Positions 1 to 9,059 of a stretch of DNA of 64,000 nucleotides are shown piece by piece. Below the pieces are notes generated by a model. It was not told where the DNA came from and searched no databases. It saw only the letters and a program-made list of their open reading frames with translations. The stretch's first letter is position 1, and every line of letters begins with the position of its first letter. The stretch is taken from positions 7,130,001-7,194,000 of the forward strand of contig NZ_CP052860.1 of NCBI RefSeq assembly GCF_012935715.1, read 5' to 3'. Source of the DNA: Pseudomonas sp. ADAK13. Lineage in GTDB: Bacteria > Pseudomonadota > Gammaproteobacteria > Pseudomonadales > Pseudomonadaceae. A program made the translations under genes and the position numbers.

Positions 1-1314
1 GGCACGGTTTGCCGCGATACCTTCGCCACCTTCACGGCCAAACGGCGCAGAGGTGTGCACGGTCAGCTTCAGGTCCGACGCCGGCTGGGCCAGGTCGGAA
101 GCTTCGAATGCAGCGTCTTCCAGCTGTTTGGTTGCATCGACGAAACGCTGTTCAACCTGTTGGGTCTTGAGCTCGCGGGTCAGCTTGTCTTTCAGGCTGG
201 CGAACGATGGCACTTCCGGTGCTTCAACGCCCAACAGCTTGATCAGGTGCCAGCCGAAGCTTGAACGCACCGGTGCCGAGACCTGGTCCTTGTTCAACGC
301 ATACAGCGCTGTTTCGAAGGCCGGGTCGTAGACGCCAGGACCCGCGAAGCCGAGGTCACCGCCGTTGTTCGCCGAACCCGGATCCTGGGAGAACTCTTTC
401 GCCAGGGCTTCAAACTTCTCGCCCTTGGCCAGACGTGCCTGGATCTCTTCGATCTTGGCCTTGGCCTGCTCGTCCGTTGTCTTGTCGTTGACTTCAATCA
501 GGATGTGCGCCGCACGACGCTGTTCAGCGAGGTTGGCGGTTTCTTTCTGATAGAGGGCTTGCAGCTCATCGTCCTTGACCGCGACCTGGTCAAAGAAGGA
601 AGCCTTCTTCAGCTCCAGATAGTCGATGACCACCTGGTCCGGGGTCATGAACTCTTTGGCGTGCTGGTCGTAGTAAGCCTTGACCTCGTCGTCGGTGAGT
701 TTCACCGCCGCCGGATCAGCCTTGACGCTGACAGTGGCGAAATCGCGGGTCTGTTTTTCCAGACGGGCAAAAGCCAGCACTTCGGCATCAGTCACAAAAC
801 CGCTGCCGGCAATGCCTGCACGAACCTGCCCGATCAGCATTTCCTGGCTCAGCATCTGACGGAATTGCATACGGCTGTAGCCCAGCTGACGGATCACCTG
901 GTCGAAACGCTCGGCGTTGAACTGGCCATCCACCTGGAATTCCGGTGTCTGCAGGATCACTTGATCCAGCGCAGCTTCGGAGAAAGCGAATTTCGAATCG
1001 GCCGCGCCTTGCAGCAGCAGCTTGCGATCGATCAGGCCTTTGAGGGCGGCGTCGCGCAGCAGTTTTTCGTCCAGCAAGGAAGCATCGAAGTCCTTGCCCA
1101 GCTGTTGCATCAGCTGACGACGTTGCATGTCGACGGCCTGGCCCAGTTCGCTTTGGGTGATTTCTTCACCGTTGACCTTGGCCACGTCCTGCTTGTTGTT
1201 GGTCGAAGCCTGAAAAATAGCCTCGATACCGGTGAACGCCATCAATGCGACGATGATCCCGATAATGGTCTTGGCAATCCAGCCTTGTGAATTGTCCCTG
1301 ATATTCTGCAGCAT
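1..1314 (-). CDS. ppiD: Peptidyl-prolyl cis-trans isomerase D, periplasmic folding factor (3' end outside window)
   Basis: PpiD is an inner-membrane-anchored chaperone/prolyl isomerase that helps newly exported proteins fold in the periplasm. The first 438 codons are present, starting [12 protein letters not shown]; the gene runs off the left edge. One hydrophobic helix at about residues 12-32 ([16 protein letters not shown]) serves as a non-cleaved anchor. It is followed by a SurA_N-like region starting [17 protein letters not shown] and a parvulin domain at about 265-360 (AAHILIEVN, then NNGGDLGF and FGWHLIKL). Fusion and frameshift were not seen. It lies downstream of hupB, the usual Pseudomonas order, but a terminator and a tRNA-like RNA separate the two, so it probably has its own promoter. 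The family is certain from the sequence; the folding role is family knowledge. Confidence 0.95.
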   Translation of the reverse strand, partial: MLQNIRDNSQGWIAKTIIGIIVALMAFTGIEAIFQASTNNKQDVAKVNGEEITQSELGQAVDMQRRQLMQQLGKDFDASLLDEKLLRDAALKGLIDRKLLLQGAADSKFAFSEAALDQVILQTPEFQVDGQFNAERFDQVIRQLGYSRMQFRQMLSQEMLIGQVRAGIAGSGFVTDAEVLAFARLEKQTRDFATVSVKADPAAVKLTDDEVKAYYDQHAKEFMTPDQVVIDYLELKKASFFDQVAVKDDELQALYQKETANLAEQRRAAHILIEVNDKTTDEQAKAKIEEIQARLAKGEKFEALAKEFSQDPGSANNGGDLGFAGPGVYDPAFETALYALNKDQVSAPVRSSFGWHLIKLLGVEAPEVPSFASLKDKLTRELKTQQVEQRFVDATKQLEDAAFEASDLAQPASDLKLTVHTSAPFGREGGEGIAANRA

Positions 1315-1386
1315 GCGTCCCCCAGAAACGGTTGAACTTCAAAATTAGGCAACCGTGGAGCGTGGGTAGAGTCCGGATAGAAGAAA

Positions 1387-1406
1387 GGCGCATCCGAGGA
1401 TGCGCC
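1387..1406 (-). terminator. Rho-independent terminator after the tRNA-like RNA
   Basis: A perfect 8-bp stem (GGCGCATC/GATGCGCC) with a 4-base loop is followed on the minus strand by TTTCTTCT. It lies just 3' of the tRNA-like sequence and upstream of ppiD, so it would end a hupB/tRNA-like transcript. Confidence 0.8.
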
Positions 1407-1416
1407 TTCTCGTAAC

Positions 1417-1492
1417 TGGCGGAGCGGACGGGGGTTTGAACCCACACCCCCGGCGTGGCGACCCGATGGATACTTGGGTCAGCTGCCGCTCC
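1417..1492 (-). pseudogene. Degenerate tRNA-Asp-like RNA (76 nt)
   Basis: The minus strand holds a 76-nt unit with a perfect 7-bp acceptor stem (GGAGCGG/CCGCTCC), discriminator G and encoded CCA. It also has a GGTTCAAA T-loop-like segment and the block CACGCCGGGGGT, which I recall from Pseudomonas tRNA-Asp. The centre does not fold as a tRNA: there is no D-arm, the anticodon stem is broken and the T-stem is out of register by one base. It is followed by a clean terminator, so it may still be transcribed. It could be a decayed tRNA-Asp copy or a small RNA keeping tRNA-like ends. The tRNA-Asp comparison is from memory. Confidence 0.6.
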
Positions 1493-1544
1493 GCTGCCAG
1501 GTCAGACCTGCGTCCGACCCGGATGGGTAAGGCTTGAACGAAGC

Positions 1545-1817
1545 TTAGTTAACGGCTTCTTTCAGGGCTTTACCGGCTTTGAAACCTGGTTTTTTGGCAG
1601 CGGCGATTTGCAGAGCCTTGCCAGTCTGTGGGTTACGGCCAGTGCGAGCTGGACGATCGGTCACAGAGAAAGTACCGAAACCAACCAGTACCACAGAGTC
1701 GCCGGCCTTGAGAGCGCCAGTGACGGATTCGATTACTGCGTCCAGCGCACGGCCAGCAGCGGCTTTCGGGATATCAGCAGATGCAGCGATAGCATCAATC
1801 AGTTCCGACTTGTTCAC
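1545..1817 (-). CDS. hupB: DNA-binding protein HU, beta-type
   Basis: HU is a small nucleoid protein that binds and bends DNA as a dimer. The start is GTG at 1817, with the site AAGGGGA 6-7 bases upstream, giving a 90-residue protein ([20 protein letters not shown]), the usual HU length. The longer open frame upstream is not needed. The signature [20 protein letters not shown], with the arginine-rich DNA-binding arm, is intact and the end is KALKEAVN. It sits between lon and ppiD as in other pseudomonads and has its own strong sigma-70-like promoter. Nothing odd was seen in the coding sequence. Confidence 0.97.
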   Translation of the reverse strand: MNKSELIDAIAASADIPKAAAGRALDAVIESVTGALKAGDSVVLVGFGTFSVTDRPARTGRNPQTGKALQIAAAKKPGFKAGKALKEAVN

Positions 1818-1910
1818 TCTAAGTCCCCTTATATCTATTGAGTATGATTCTAAGTTTTTTGGTGAAAGCAAAAACCAGTGCTGAATGGCCTACAGACACT
1901 TAAGAGCCGC

Positions 1911-1940
1911 TTTATAACAAGGGCTCTAAAAAGCTGTCAA
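1911..1940 (-). promoter_or_regulatory. Sigma-70-type promoter of hupB
   Basis: On the minus strand a TTGACA box and a TATAAA box are separated by 18 bases, about 95 bases ahead of the hupB GTG. It lies in the lon-hupB gap and matches the strong independent expression expected for HU. Confidence 0.65.
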
Positions 1941-1963
1941 GGAAGCCCCCAGGCTTAAACGTA

Positions 1964-4360
1964 TTAATGCGTGCTAATTCTTTCCTTAGAGTCAGTCTCG
2001 CGTTTTTCGTCCTTCGCGACTATCTCCGGAGCCACATCTGGCAAGGGCTCCGGCGCGTATTGCAGCGCAATTTGCAGGACCTCGTCAATCCATTTAACCG
2101 GTTTAATCTGCAGATCCTGCTTGATATTGTCAGGAATCTCCTTCAAGTCGCGAACATTCTCTTCAGGAATGATCACGGTCTTGATACCACCACGGTGTGC
2201 AGCCAGCAATTTCTCTTTGAGGCCACCAATGGCCAGTACCTGGCCACGCAGGGTAATTTCCCCGGTCATGGCCACATCGGCGCGCACCGGAATGCCGGTC
2301 AGGGCTGATACCAGTGCCGTGCACATGCCTACGCCAGCGCTAGGGCCGTCTTTCGGGGTCGCCCCTTCCGGCATGTGGATGTGAGTGTCGTGCTTCTCGT
2401 GGAAGTCCAGGGGGATCCCCAGGCTCTTGGCGCGGCTGCGCACCACGGTCTGCGCGGCAGTGATGGATTCGACCATCACGTCACCCAGGGAACCGGTCTT
2501 GATCAATTGCCCCTTGCCCGGGATAACCGCGGCCTCGATGGTCAGCAATTCGCCGCCCACCTGGGTCCACGCCAGGCCTGTGACCTGACCCACCTGGTCC
2601 TGCTGCTCAGCCAGGCCGTAACGGAATTTACGCACGCCCAGGAAGTGTTCCAGCAGGTCGGCAGTGACCTTCACCGAGAAGCGTTTTTCCAGCGCATGTT
2701 CCTTCACCGCCTTGCGGCAGATCTTCGCCAGTTGACGCTCAAGGCCGCGTACACCGGCCTCGCGGGTGTAGAAACGAATGATGTCGCGGATGGCGTCGGC
2801 ATCAAATTCGATCTCGCCTTTTTTCAGGCCGTTGGCCGCAATCTGCTTGGGCGAGAGGTATTTGACGGCGATGTTGATCTTCTCGTCCTCGGTGTAACCC
2901 GGCAGACGAATCACCTCCATCCGGTCCAGCAGGGCTGGCGGAATATTCATCGAGTTGGAGGTGCACAGGAACATTACATCGGACAGGTCGTAGTCGACTT
3001 CCAGATAATGGTCGTTGAAATTGTGGTTCTGCTCGGGGTCGAGCACTTCCAGCAATGCAGAGGCCGGATCGCCACGCATGTCGCTGCCCATCTTGTCGAT
3101 TTCATCGAGCAGGAACAGCGGGTTGCGCACACCCACCTTTGTCATCTTTTGAATCAATCTTCCGGGCATCGAACCGATGTAAGTCCGGCGATGACCACGA
3201 ATTTCCGCTTCATCACGCACACCACCCAAGGCCATGCGCACAAATTTACGGTTGGTTGCGTGGGCAATCGACTCCGCCAGGGAGGTTTTACCCACACCAG
3301 GAGGACCGACCAGGCACAAAACCGGACCGCGAATCTTCTTCACGCGCTTTTGCACGGCGAGGTATTCGAGAATGCGTTCTTTGACTTCTTCGAGGCCGTA
3401 GTGATCGGCATCCAGGATGTCTTCGGCACGGGCCAGGTCCAGACGCACTTTGGTCTGGGCCTTCCACGGCACCTGCACCAGCCAGTCGATATAGGAACGA
3501 ACCACAGTGGCTTCGGCCGACATCGGTGACATTTGCTTGAGCTTGTTCAGCTCGGCAGTGGCTTTGGTCAAGGCGTCTTTCGGCAGGCCGGCGGCATCGA
3601 TGCGCTTTTTCAGCTCTTCGATTTCGTTATGGCCTTCCTCGCTGTCACCCAGCTCTTTCTGAATGGCCTTCATCTGCTCATTCAGGTAGTACTCGCGCTG
3701 GCTGCGCTCCATTTGCTTTTTGACACGGCCACGGATGCGCTTCTCAACCTGCAGCAGGTCGATTTCGGCATCCAGCAGCGCCAGGACGTGTTCGACCCGG
3801 GCAGACAAATCGATGATTTCGAGAATGTCCTGCTTCTGCTCGATCTTCAGCGCCATGTGCGCAGCCATGGTGTCGACCAGGCGGCTTGGCTCATCAATGC
3901 TGTTGAGGGAAGAGAGGACTTCTGCAGGGACTTTCTTGCCCAGTTGCACGTATTGCTCGAACTGGGACAGCAGGCTGCGAACAAACACTTCAGATTCGCG
4001 CTCAGGGGCGTCGACTTCGTCGATCAGCGCCACTTCGGCACGCAGATGGCCGTCCACTTCCATGAAGCGTTCGACCGCACCGCGCTGCTCACCTTCCACC
4101 AGCACCTTGACGGTGCCATCAGGCAGCTTGAGCAGTTGCAGGACAGTTGCAACGGTACCAACGCGATACAGGGCATCTTCGCCCGGATCATCGTCAGCAG
4201 GATTTCTCTGGGCCAGCAGCAGGATCTGCTTGTCGCCCGTCATCGCGGCCTCGAGGGCTTCGATAGACTTCTCGCGCCCCACGAACAGCGGGATAACCAT
4301 GTGCGGATAGACGACGACATCACGCAACGGCAGGAGAGGCAATTCGATGGTTGTCTTCAT
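1964..4360 (-). CDS. lon: ATP-dependent protease Lon
   Basis: Lon is a cytoplasmic AAA+ serine protease that degrades misfolded and regulatory proteins. ATG at 4360, after GAGGCG, gives 798 residues (MKTTIELPLLPLRDVVVYPH), the normal length. An upstream in-frame extension lacks family similarity and was excluded. Domains in order: N-terminal substrate-recognition domain (about 1-200), coiled-coil linker, AAA+ module with Walker A GPPGVGKTS and Walker B LFLLDEIDK, sensor region, and C-terminal protease domain with the catalytic serine in PKDGPSAGVGM and the partner lysine downstream. It lies between clpX and hupB. A sigma-32-like promoter is present upstream (4401-4429), fitting heat-shock control. 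Confidence 0.98.
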   Translation of the reverse strand: MKTTIELPLLPLRDVVVYPHMVIPLFVGREKSIEALEAAMTGDKQILLLAQRNPADDDPGEDALYRVGTVATVLQLLKLPDGTVKVLVEGEQRGAVERFMEVDGHLRAEVALIDEVDAPERESEVFVRSLLSQFEQYVQLGKKVPAEVLSSLNSIDEPSRLVDTMAAHMALKIEQKQDILEIIDLSARVEHVLALLDAEIDLLQVEKRIRGRVKKQMERSQREYYLNEQMKAIQKELGDSEEGHNEIEELKKRIDAAGLPKDALTKATAELNKLKQMSPMSAEATVVRSYIDWLVQVPWKAQTKVRLDLARAEDILDADHYGLEEVKERILEYLAVQKRVKKIRGPVLCLVGPPGVGKTSLAESIAHATNRKFVRMALGGVRDEAEIRGHRRTYIGSMPGRLIQKMTKVGVRNPLFLLDEIDKMGSDMRGDPASALLEVLDPEQNHNFNDHYLEVDYDLSDVMFLCTSNSMNIPPALLDRMEVIRLPGYTEDEKINIAVKYLSPKQIAANGLKKGEIEFDADAIRDIIRFYTREAGVRGLERQLAKICRKAVKEHALEKRFSVKVTADLLEHFLGVRKFRYGLAEQQDQVGQVTGLAWTQVGGELLTIEAAVIPGKGQLIKTGSLGDVMVESITAAQTVVRSRAKSLGIPLDFHEKHDTHIHMPEGATPKDGPSAGVGMCTALVSALTGIPVRADVAMTGEITLRGQVLAIGGLKEKLLAAHRGGIKTVIIPEENVRDLKEIPDNIKQDLQIKPVKWIDEVLQIALQYAPEPLPDVAPEIVAKDEKRETDSKERISTH

Positions 4361-4400
4361 GATTTCGCCTCTATGACAGATGAAAGTAAGCTTGAAACCA

Positions 4401-4429
4401 AGATGGGGGCTGCCTGCAAAAAAAACAAG
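4401..4429 (-). promoter_or_regulatory. Heat-shock (sigma-32-type) promoter of lon
   Basis: The minus strand reads CTTGTT, 15 bases, then CCCCATCT, about 40 bases before the lon ATG. The second box matches the sigma-32 consensus CCCCATNT exactly and the first resembles CTTGAA. Induction by heat is inferred from this and from known lon control. Confidence 0.6.
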
Positions 4430-4460
4430 CGTAATGGCATCAGTTAAACGCAGTAAAAAC

Positions 4461-4484
4461 AAAGGGGCCCCTGAAGGCCCCTTT
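4461..4484 (-). terminator. Terminator after clpX
   Basis: A perfect 9-bp stem (AAAGGGGCC/GGCCCCTTT) with a 6-base loop is followed on the minus strand by TGTTTTTAC. It separates clpX from the lon promoter and could also act on the plus strand, where TATTTTG follows. Confidence 0.8.
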
Positions 4485-4511
4485 ATTTTGTACAGCTCGG
4501 CGGTGCAACGC

Positions 4512-5795
4512 TTACGCGTCTGGCGCAGCCTTGGCAGCCGGCTCACTGTTTTCGTAGATATACAGTGGCTTGGACTTGCCTTCTATAACGCTTTCGTCGA
4601 TCACCACTTTACTCACCTCGGACTGCGAGGGGATTTCGTACATGGTGTCGAGCAGTACGCCTTCGAGGATCGAGCGCAAACCACGGGCGCCGGTCTTGCG
4701 CTCCAGTGCCCGCTTGGCCACCGATTTGAGCGCGTCAGCACGGAACTCGAGGTCCACACCTTCCATCTCGAACAACTTGGCGTATTGCTTGGTCAGGGCG
4801 TTTTTCGGCTCGGTGAGGATCTGCATCAACGCAGCCTCATCCAGCTCGTCCAACGTCGCCAGGACCGGCAGACGGCCAACGAATTCAGGGATCAGACCAA
4901 ACTTGACCAAATCGTCAGGCTCGACTTCACGCAGGGATTCACCGACCTTCTTGCCTTCTTCCTTGCTGCGTACTTCTGCACTGAAGCCAATGCCACCACG
5001 GGTGGAACGGTTTTGAATAACCTTTTCCAGACCGGAGAACGCACCGCCACAGATGAACAGGATGTTGCGCGTATCAACCTGAAGGAATTCCTGCTGTGGA
5101 TGCTTGCGGCCGCCTTGTGGCGGTACGGAAGCAACAGTACCTTCGATCAGCTTCAACAGCGCTTGCTGCACGCCTTCACCGGAAACGTCCCGGGTGATCG
5201 ACGGGTTGTCGGATTTGCGCGAAATCTTGTCGATTTCATCGATGTAGACAATCCCCATCTGGGCCTTTTCCACGTCGTAATCGCATTTCTGCAGCAGCTT
5301 CTGAATGATGTTCTCGACGTCTTCACCTACGTAACCGGCCTCGGTAAGCGTGGTTGCGTCGGCGATGGTGAAGGGAACGTTCAGCAGGCGAGCCAGGGTT
5401 TCTGCAAGCAGGGTTTTACCCGAACCTGTAGGACCGATCAGCAAGATGTTACTTTTGCCGAGCTCGACATCGTCACTTTTCTTGTCACGCTGGTTCAGAC
5501 GCTTGTAGTGGTTGTACACCGCTACGGCCAGAACCTTCTTTGCACGCTCTTGACCAATCACATACTGATCAAGGATGCCGCTGATTTCTTTAGGCGAAGG
5601 CAATTTATGCGCGCTGCTTTCGGCCTGGGCTTCCTGCACCTCCTCACGGATGATGTCATTGCACAGGTCGACGCACTCGTCGCAGATAAACACCGAGGGG
5701 CCGGCAATCAACTTGCGTACTTCATGCTGGCTTTTGCCACAGAAGGAGCAATAGAGCAGCTTGCCGTTGTCCTCGCCGTTGCGGGTGTCAGTCAT
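4512..5795 (-). CDS. clpX: ATP-dependent Clp protease, unfoldase subunit ClpX
   Basis: ClpX is a hexameric AAA+ unfoldase that feeds tagged proteins into ClpP. Starting at [12 protein letters not shown] gives 427 residues, the family length; a short in-frame extension upstream is not conserved in ClpX. The N-terminal zinc-binding domain has four cysteines (CSFCGKS and CDECVDLC). Walker A is GPTGSGKT, Walker B VYIDEIDK, and pore/sensor motifs follow ([18 protein letters not shown]). The IGF loop that docks on ClpP is present as IGFSAE. It follows clpP by 112 bases on the same strand, so the pair is probably cotranscribed and ends at the hairpin at 4461-4484. Confidence 0.98.
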   Translation of the reverse strand: MTDTRNGEDNGKLLYCSFCGKSQHEVRKLIAGPSVFICDECVDLCNDIIREEVQEAQAESSAHKLPSPKEISGILDQYVIGQERAKKVLAVAVYNHYKRLNQRDKKSDDVELGKSNILLIGPTGSGKTLLAETLARLLNVPFTIADATTLTEAGYVGEDVENIIQKLLQKCDYDVEKAQMGIVYIDEIDKISRKSDNPSITRDVSGEGVQQALLKLIEGTVASVPPQGGRKHPQQEFLQVDTRNILFICGGAFSGLEKVIQNRSTRGGIGFSAEVRSKEEGKKVGESLREVEPDDLVKFGLIPEFVGRLPVLATLDELDEAALMQILTEPKNALTKQYAKLFEMEGVDLEFRADALKSVAKRALERKTGARGLRSILEGVLLDTMYEIPSQSEVSKVVIDESVIEGKSKPLYIYENSEPAAKAAPDA

Positions 5796-5907
5796 TCGTT
5801 CGATCCAAATCCGATAGGCTTGCAACACAAGATGAAGGCTATTGAGGGCTTTTTCAAGCCCACTGGTGGTCGGACCTGCCGACCAGCCCTATTTTGAGCT
5901 GCTTATA

Positions 5908-6543
5908 TTAAGCGGGGCGCTTTTCGATCACTGCGTCGATCAACCCGTATTCACGTGCGGCTTCGGCGCTCATGAAATTGTCACGGTTGGTGTCGCGCTC
6001 GATCTCTTCCAGGGTGTGCCCGCTATGTTTGGCCATCAGCGTGTTGAGACGCTCACGAATGAAGAGGATTTCCTTGGCATGGATTTCGATGTCCGATGCC
6101 TGGCCCTGGAAACCGCCCAGTGGCTGGTGAATCATCACGCGTGAGTTCGGCAGGCAGTAACGCTTGCCCTCAGCACCAGCGGTCAGCAGGAAAGCACCCA
6201 TGCTGCACGCCTGACCGATACAGGTGGTCGATACGTTCGGCTTGATGAACTGCATGGTGTCGTAGATCGACATGCCAGCCGTTACCGAGCCGCCCGGGGA
6301 GTTGATGTAGAGATGGATGTCCTTGTCCGGGTTTTCCGCTTCAAGGAACAGCAGCTGCGCACAGATCAGGTTGGCCATGTAGTCCTCTACCGGACCAACC
6401 AGAAAGATCACTCGCTCCTTGAGCAGGCGCGAGTAGATGTCATAGGCGCGTTCGCCACGAGCAGATTGCTCGACAACCATCGGGACCAGGCCGCCAGCGG
6501 CCTGGATATCAGAGTTCTGCTGAATATACGAATTACGGAACAT
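5908..6543 (-). CDS. clpP: ATP-dependent Clp protease proteolytic subunit
   Basis: ClpP forms the 14-subunit proteolytic chamber used by ClpX and ClpA. The 211-residue product starts [14 protein letters not shown]. The catalytic triad is visible: serine in GQACSMGAF, histidine in VMIHQPLGG, and aspartate in the following DTNRDNFMS region. The short N-terminal leader matches proteobacterial ClpP, which is processed. It lies between tig and clpX in the standard tig-clpP-clpX order; a stem-loop in the tig-clpP gap could trim or pause readthrough from tig. Confidence 0.98.
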   Translation of the reverse strand: MFRNSYIQQNSDIQAAGGLVPMVVEQSARGERAYDIYSRLLKERVIFLVGPVEDYMANLICAQLLFLEAENPDKDIHLYINSPGGSVTAGMSIYDTMQFIKPNVSTTCIGQACSMGAFLLTAGAEGKRYCLPNSRVMIHQPLGGFQGQASDIEIHAKEILFIRERLNTLMAKHSGHTLEEIERDTNRDNFMSAEAAREYGLIDAVIEKRPA

Positions 6544-6582
6544 GCTCTGCAGTTACTCCCAAATAGTCATGTCTTGAATACG

Positions 6583-6609
6583 CATAAGCCAGCGCGAGGC
6601 TGGCTTATG
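6583..6609 (-). terminator. Stem-loop between tig and clpP
   Basis: A perfect 11-bp stem (CATAAGCCAGC/GCTGGCTTATG) with a 5-base loop lies 26 bases past the tig stop. On the minus strand only a weak T-rich stretch follows, so it may attenuate rather than fully end transcription. Confidence 0.45.
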
Positions 6610-6635
6610 GGTGTATTTTCAAACGAGTTGAGCGA

Positions 6636-7946
6636 TCAGTCGGCTTGTGCTGCTTCAGCCGGCTTGACTGCTTCTTCGTAAGAGACCGCTTTATCGGTCA
6701 CCTTAGCCTTCTGCAGAACAGTATCCACAACTTGCTCTTCCAGCACAACCGAACGCACTTCGTTCAGCTGCTGGTCGTTCTTGTAGTACCAGGACACAAC
6801 AGCCTCAGGCTCCTGGTAGGCCGAAGCCATTTCCTGGATCATTTCGCGAACGCGGGTTTCGTCAGGCTTGAGGTCGAATTGCTTGACCACTTCAGCCACG
6901 ATCAGACCCAGTACAACGCGGCGCTTGGCTTGTTCTTCGAACAGCTCGGCCGGCAGTTGGTCAGGCTTGATGTTGCCACCGAACTGCTGAACAGCCTGCA
7001 CGCGCAGACGGTCAACTTCGTTGGACAGCAGGGCCTTAGGCACTTCGATCGGGTTGGCAGCCAGCAGACCGTCCATCACCTGGTTCTTGACCTTGGATTT
7101 GATGGCCTGACGCAGTTCACGCTCCATGTTCTTGCGAACTTCGGTGCGGAAACCTTCGATACCGGTTTCCTTGATGCCGAACTGGTTGAAGAATTCTTCG
7201 TTCAGTTCTGGCAGCTTAGGCTCGGAAACGGTGTTGACGGTCACGGTGAACTCGGCGGTTTTGCCAGCCAGGTCCAGGTTCTGATAGTCAGCCGGGAAAG
7301 TCAGGTTCAGAACGCGCTCTTCGCCGGCTTTAGCGCCAACCAGGCCGTCTTCAAAACCAGGGATCATGCGGTTGGAACCCAGCACCAGCTGAGTGCCCTT
7401 GGCGGAGCCGCCAGCGAATGCTTCGCCGTCTACCTTGCCAACGAAATCGATGTTCAACTGGTCTTCGTTCTGGGCGGCACGATCGGCCACTTCAAAACGG
7501 GTGTTCTGCTTGCGCAGGATTTCCAGCATGTTGTCCAGGTCCGAATCAGCCACTTCAGCGCTCAGGCGCTCGATAGCGATGGATTCGAAACCGGCAACGG
7601 TGAACTCCGGGAACACTTCGAAGGTTGCGATGTATTCCAGGTCCTTGCCTTTTTCCAGCACTTTCGGCTCAACCGAAGGAGCGCCGGCCGGGTTCAGCTT
7701 CTGCTCAACCACAGCTTCGTAGAAGGAAGACTGGATGACGTCGCCTACTGCTTCCTGGCGCGCATCAGCTTCATAACGCTGGCGAATCACGCTCATTGGC
7801 ACTTTGCCCGGACGGAAGCCGGCAATCTTGGCCTTTTGGGCAGTCTGCTGCAGACGCTTGTTGACCTGAGTCTCGATGCGCTCAGCCGGCACGGTGATGC
7901 TCATGCGGCGCTCAAGAGCAGAAGTATTTTCAACAGAAACTTGCAT
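6636..7946 (-). CDS. tig: Trigger factor, ribosome-associated chaperone
   Basis: Trigger factor binds the ribosome exit tunnel and protects nascent chains; it also has prolyl isomerase activity. ATG at 7946, after GAGGAAT, yields 436 residues ([20 protein letters not shown]). The ribosome-binding signature appears as [17 protein letters not shown] at about 43-60. An FKBP-type domain follows at about 150-240 ([18 protein letters not shown] and [13 protein letters not shown]), then the helical C-terminal arms. An upstream in-frame extension was rejected because it lacks family features and the ribosome site favours this start. First gene of the tig-clpP-clpX group. Confidence 0.98.
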   Translation of the reverse strand: MQVSVENTSALERRMSITVPAERIETQVNKRLQQTAQKAKIAGFRPGKVPMSVIRQRYEADARQEAVGDVIQSSFYEAVVEQKLNPAGAPSVEPKVLEKGKDLEYIATFEVFPEFTVAGFESIAIERLSAEVADSDLDNMLEILRKQNTRFEVADRAAQNEDQLNIDFVGKVDGEAFAGGSAKGTQLVLGSNRMIPGFEDGLVGAKAGEERVLNLTFPADYQNLDLAGKTAEFTVTVNTVSEPKLPELNEEFFNQFGIKETGIEGFRTEVRKNMERELRQAIKSKVKNQVMDGLLAANPIEVPKALLSNEVDRLRVQAVQQFGGNIKPDQLPAELFEEQAKRRVVLGLIVAEVVKQFDLKPDETRVREMIQEMASAYQEPEAVVSWYYKNDQQLNEVRSVVLEEQVVDTVLQKAKVTDKAVSYEEAVKPAEAAQAD

Positions 7947-8007
7947 GGATATTCCTCGTTGCACAGACGTTAGCCGGCCGTTTCCGACCCCAGAATCAAG
8001 GGCATGC

Positions 8008-8036
8008 ATTCTAGTGGGTCAAACTCAAGAAGTCAC
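8008..8036 (-). promoter_or_regulatory. Possible promoter of tig
   Basis: On the minus strand GTGACT and TAGAAT are separated by 17 bases, about 60 bases ahead of the tig ATG. The -10 is good and the -35 poor. The rest of the gap up to 8314 holds no convincing gene; its only striking sequence is a perfect 16-base palindrome at 8147-8162. Confidence 0.4.
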
Positions 8037-8314
8037 CCTACTGAAAACGGGTAAAAAAGCAGCAGGCAATTTATAGGTGCGAATGCACGAATGCACCTCG
8101 CCCCGGTAGCAAATACATCCCATCACGCCAGGGCTCTGCGCCAACCCTTCTATATATAGAAGCGGTTGCCGATCATCTCCCTGACAACCGACCCTGCGAG
8201 CAAGGCCGGCGGGCAGCGCGGCATCATCGAGCAACATAAATACGACGAAACGCCCTGCCCTTGCAGCCCAGCACCTGCGACCGCGTTGAAACTTCAAACC
8301 GCTGAAACAAAAAA

Positions 8315-8339
8315 GGCGCCAGACTATTAATCTGGCGCC
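8315..8339 (-). terminator. Terminator of the tRNA operon
   Basis: A 9-bp perfect stem (GGCGCCAGA/TCTGGCGCC) with a 7-base loop is followed on the minus strand by TTTTTTGTTTC. It closes the Arg-His-Leu-His transcript. Confidence 0.85.
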
Positions 8340-8349
8340 TTTCGAAATA

Positions 8350-8426
8350 TGGGGTGGACGAAGGGGATCGAACCCTCGACAACGGGAGTCACAATCCCGT
8401 GCTCTACCAACTGAGCTACGCCCACC
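8350..8426 (-). tRNA. tRNA-His (GTG), distal copy
   Basis: This is a 77-nt cloverleaf with the extra 5' G typical of tRNA-His pairing with C73. The 8-bp acceptor GGTGGGCG/CGTCCACC includes one G-T pair. It has anticodon loop TTGTGAC with anticodon GTG, T-loop TTCGATC and encoded CCA. It is identical to the copy at 8645-8721. Confidence 0.97.
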
Positions 8427-8506
8427 ATATTGCGTGACCAAAAAGCCTGTCAAAACGGCTATTTGTTGAGCCTCGCGACGACCAGCAGGCCTTCACGAAA
8501 CTTATT

Positions 8507-8591
8507 TGGTGCGGATGAAGAGACTCGAACTCTTACGCCTCGCGGCGCTGGAACCTAAATCCAGTGTGTCTACCAATTCCACCACATCCGC
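8507..8591 (-). tRNA. tRNA-Leu (TAG)
   Basis: An 85-nt class II tRNA with long variable arm, acceptor GCGGATG/CATCCGC, anticodon TAG within GATTTAGGTTC, T-loop TTCGAGT and encoded CCA. It sits between the two identical tRNA-His genes. Confidence 0.97.
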
Positions 8592-8610
8592 ATGAAGCTC
8601 TTAAAGCAAA

Positions 8611-8635
8611 GGCGCCAGACTGTTAATCTGGCGCC
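8611..8635 (-). repeat. Second copy of the tRNA-His 3' hairpin
   Basis: The hairpin GGCGCCAGA/TCTGGCGCC after the distal tRNA-His is repeated here after the proximal tRNA-His. The following T-run is interrupted (TTTGCTTTAA), so it may allow readthrough into tRNA-Leu. The hairpin plus tRNA looks like a duplicated block of about 117 bases. Confidence 0.75.
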
Positions 8636-8644
8636 CTTTGAATA

Positions 8645-8721
8645 TGGGGTGGACGAAGGGGATCGAACCCTCGACAACGGGAGTCACAATCCCGTGCTCT
8701 ACCAACTGAGCTACGCCCACC
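8645..8721 (-). tRNA. tRNA-His (GTG), proximal copy
   Basis: Same 77-nt sequence as the tRNA at 8350-8426: extra 5' G, anticodon GTG, encoded CCA. Confidence 0.97.
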
Positions 8722-8752
8722 ATATTGCGCTACTTGTGCCAAAGCTGCCTAA

Positions 8753-8829
8753 TGGCGCACCCGGCAGGACTCGAACCTGCGACCATCCGCTTAGAAGGCG
8801 GATGCTCTATCCAGCTGAGCTACGGGCGC
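8753..8829 (-). tRNA. tRNA-Arg (TCT)
   Basis: A 77-nt cloverleaf with acceptor GCGCCCG/CGGGTGC (one G-T pair), anticodon TCT in CCTTCTAAG, T-loop TTCGAGT and encoded CCA. It is the first gene after the promoter at 8899-8927. Confidence 0.97.
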
Positions 8830-8898
8830 CTTATTAATCTGTACTCTTGGAGGATTACAAACTAACCAGTGCTAGGCTGTGCCCGACAAGTGCGACGA

Positions 8899-8927
8899 AT
8901 AGTATAGATGCACCCGAAACCCGTCAA
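8899..8927 (-). promoter_or_regulatory. Promoter of the tRNA operon
   Basis: On the minus strand TTGACG and TACTAT are separated by 17 bases, about 70 bases before tRNA-Arg. The stretch after the -10 (TCGTCGCAC) is GC-rich, as in stringently controlled stable-RNA promoters. Confidence 0.65.
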
Positions 8928-9059
8928 ATCCTTTTTATAAAAAATTCATTTTATTTAAGGGGTTAGGGGAATTTGCAGACCAAGCGCCTTTGCCCTCACG
9001 CCATGGCATGCGAGAATGCGCGCACTTTTCTTCCCCCTCTCGATGGTTAATCACGCGTA

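Noticed and set aside
1417..1492. A functional tRNA-Asp
   Set aside because: Acceptor ends fit, but the D-arm and anticodon stem cannot form and the T-stem is shifted, so it would not decode.
1964..4546. A longer Lon with a 62-residue N-terminal extension
   Set aside because: The extension overlaps the sigma-32-like promoter, is unlike any Lon N-terminus, and the start at 4360 has a good ribosome site.
8025..8453. A 142-codon minus-strand frame across tRNA-His
   Set aside because: It includes a tRNA and a terminator, so it is not coding. Frames across the other tRNAs were rejected for the same reason.
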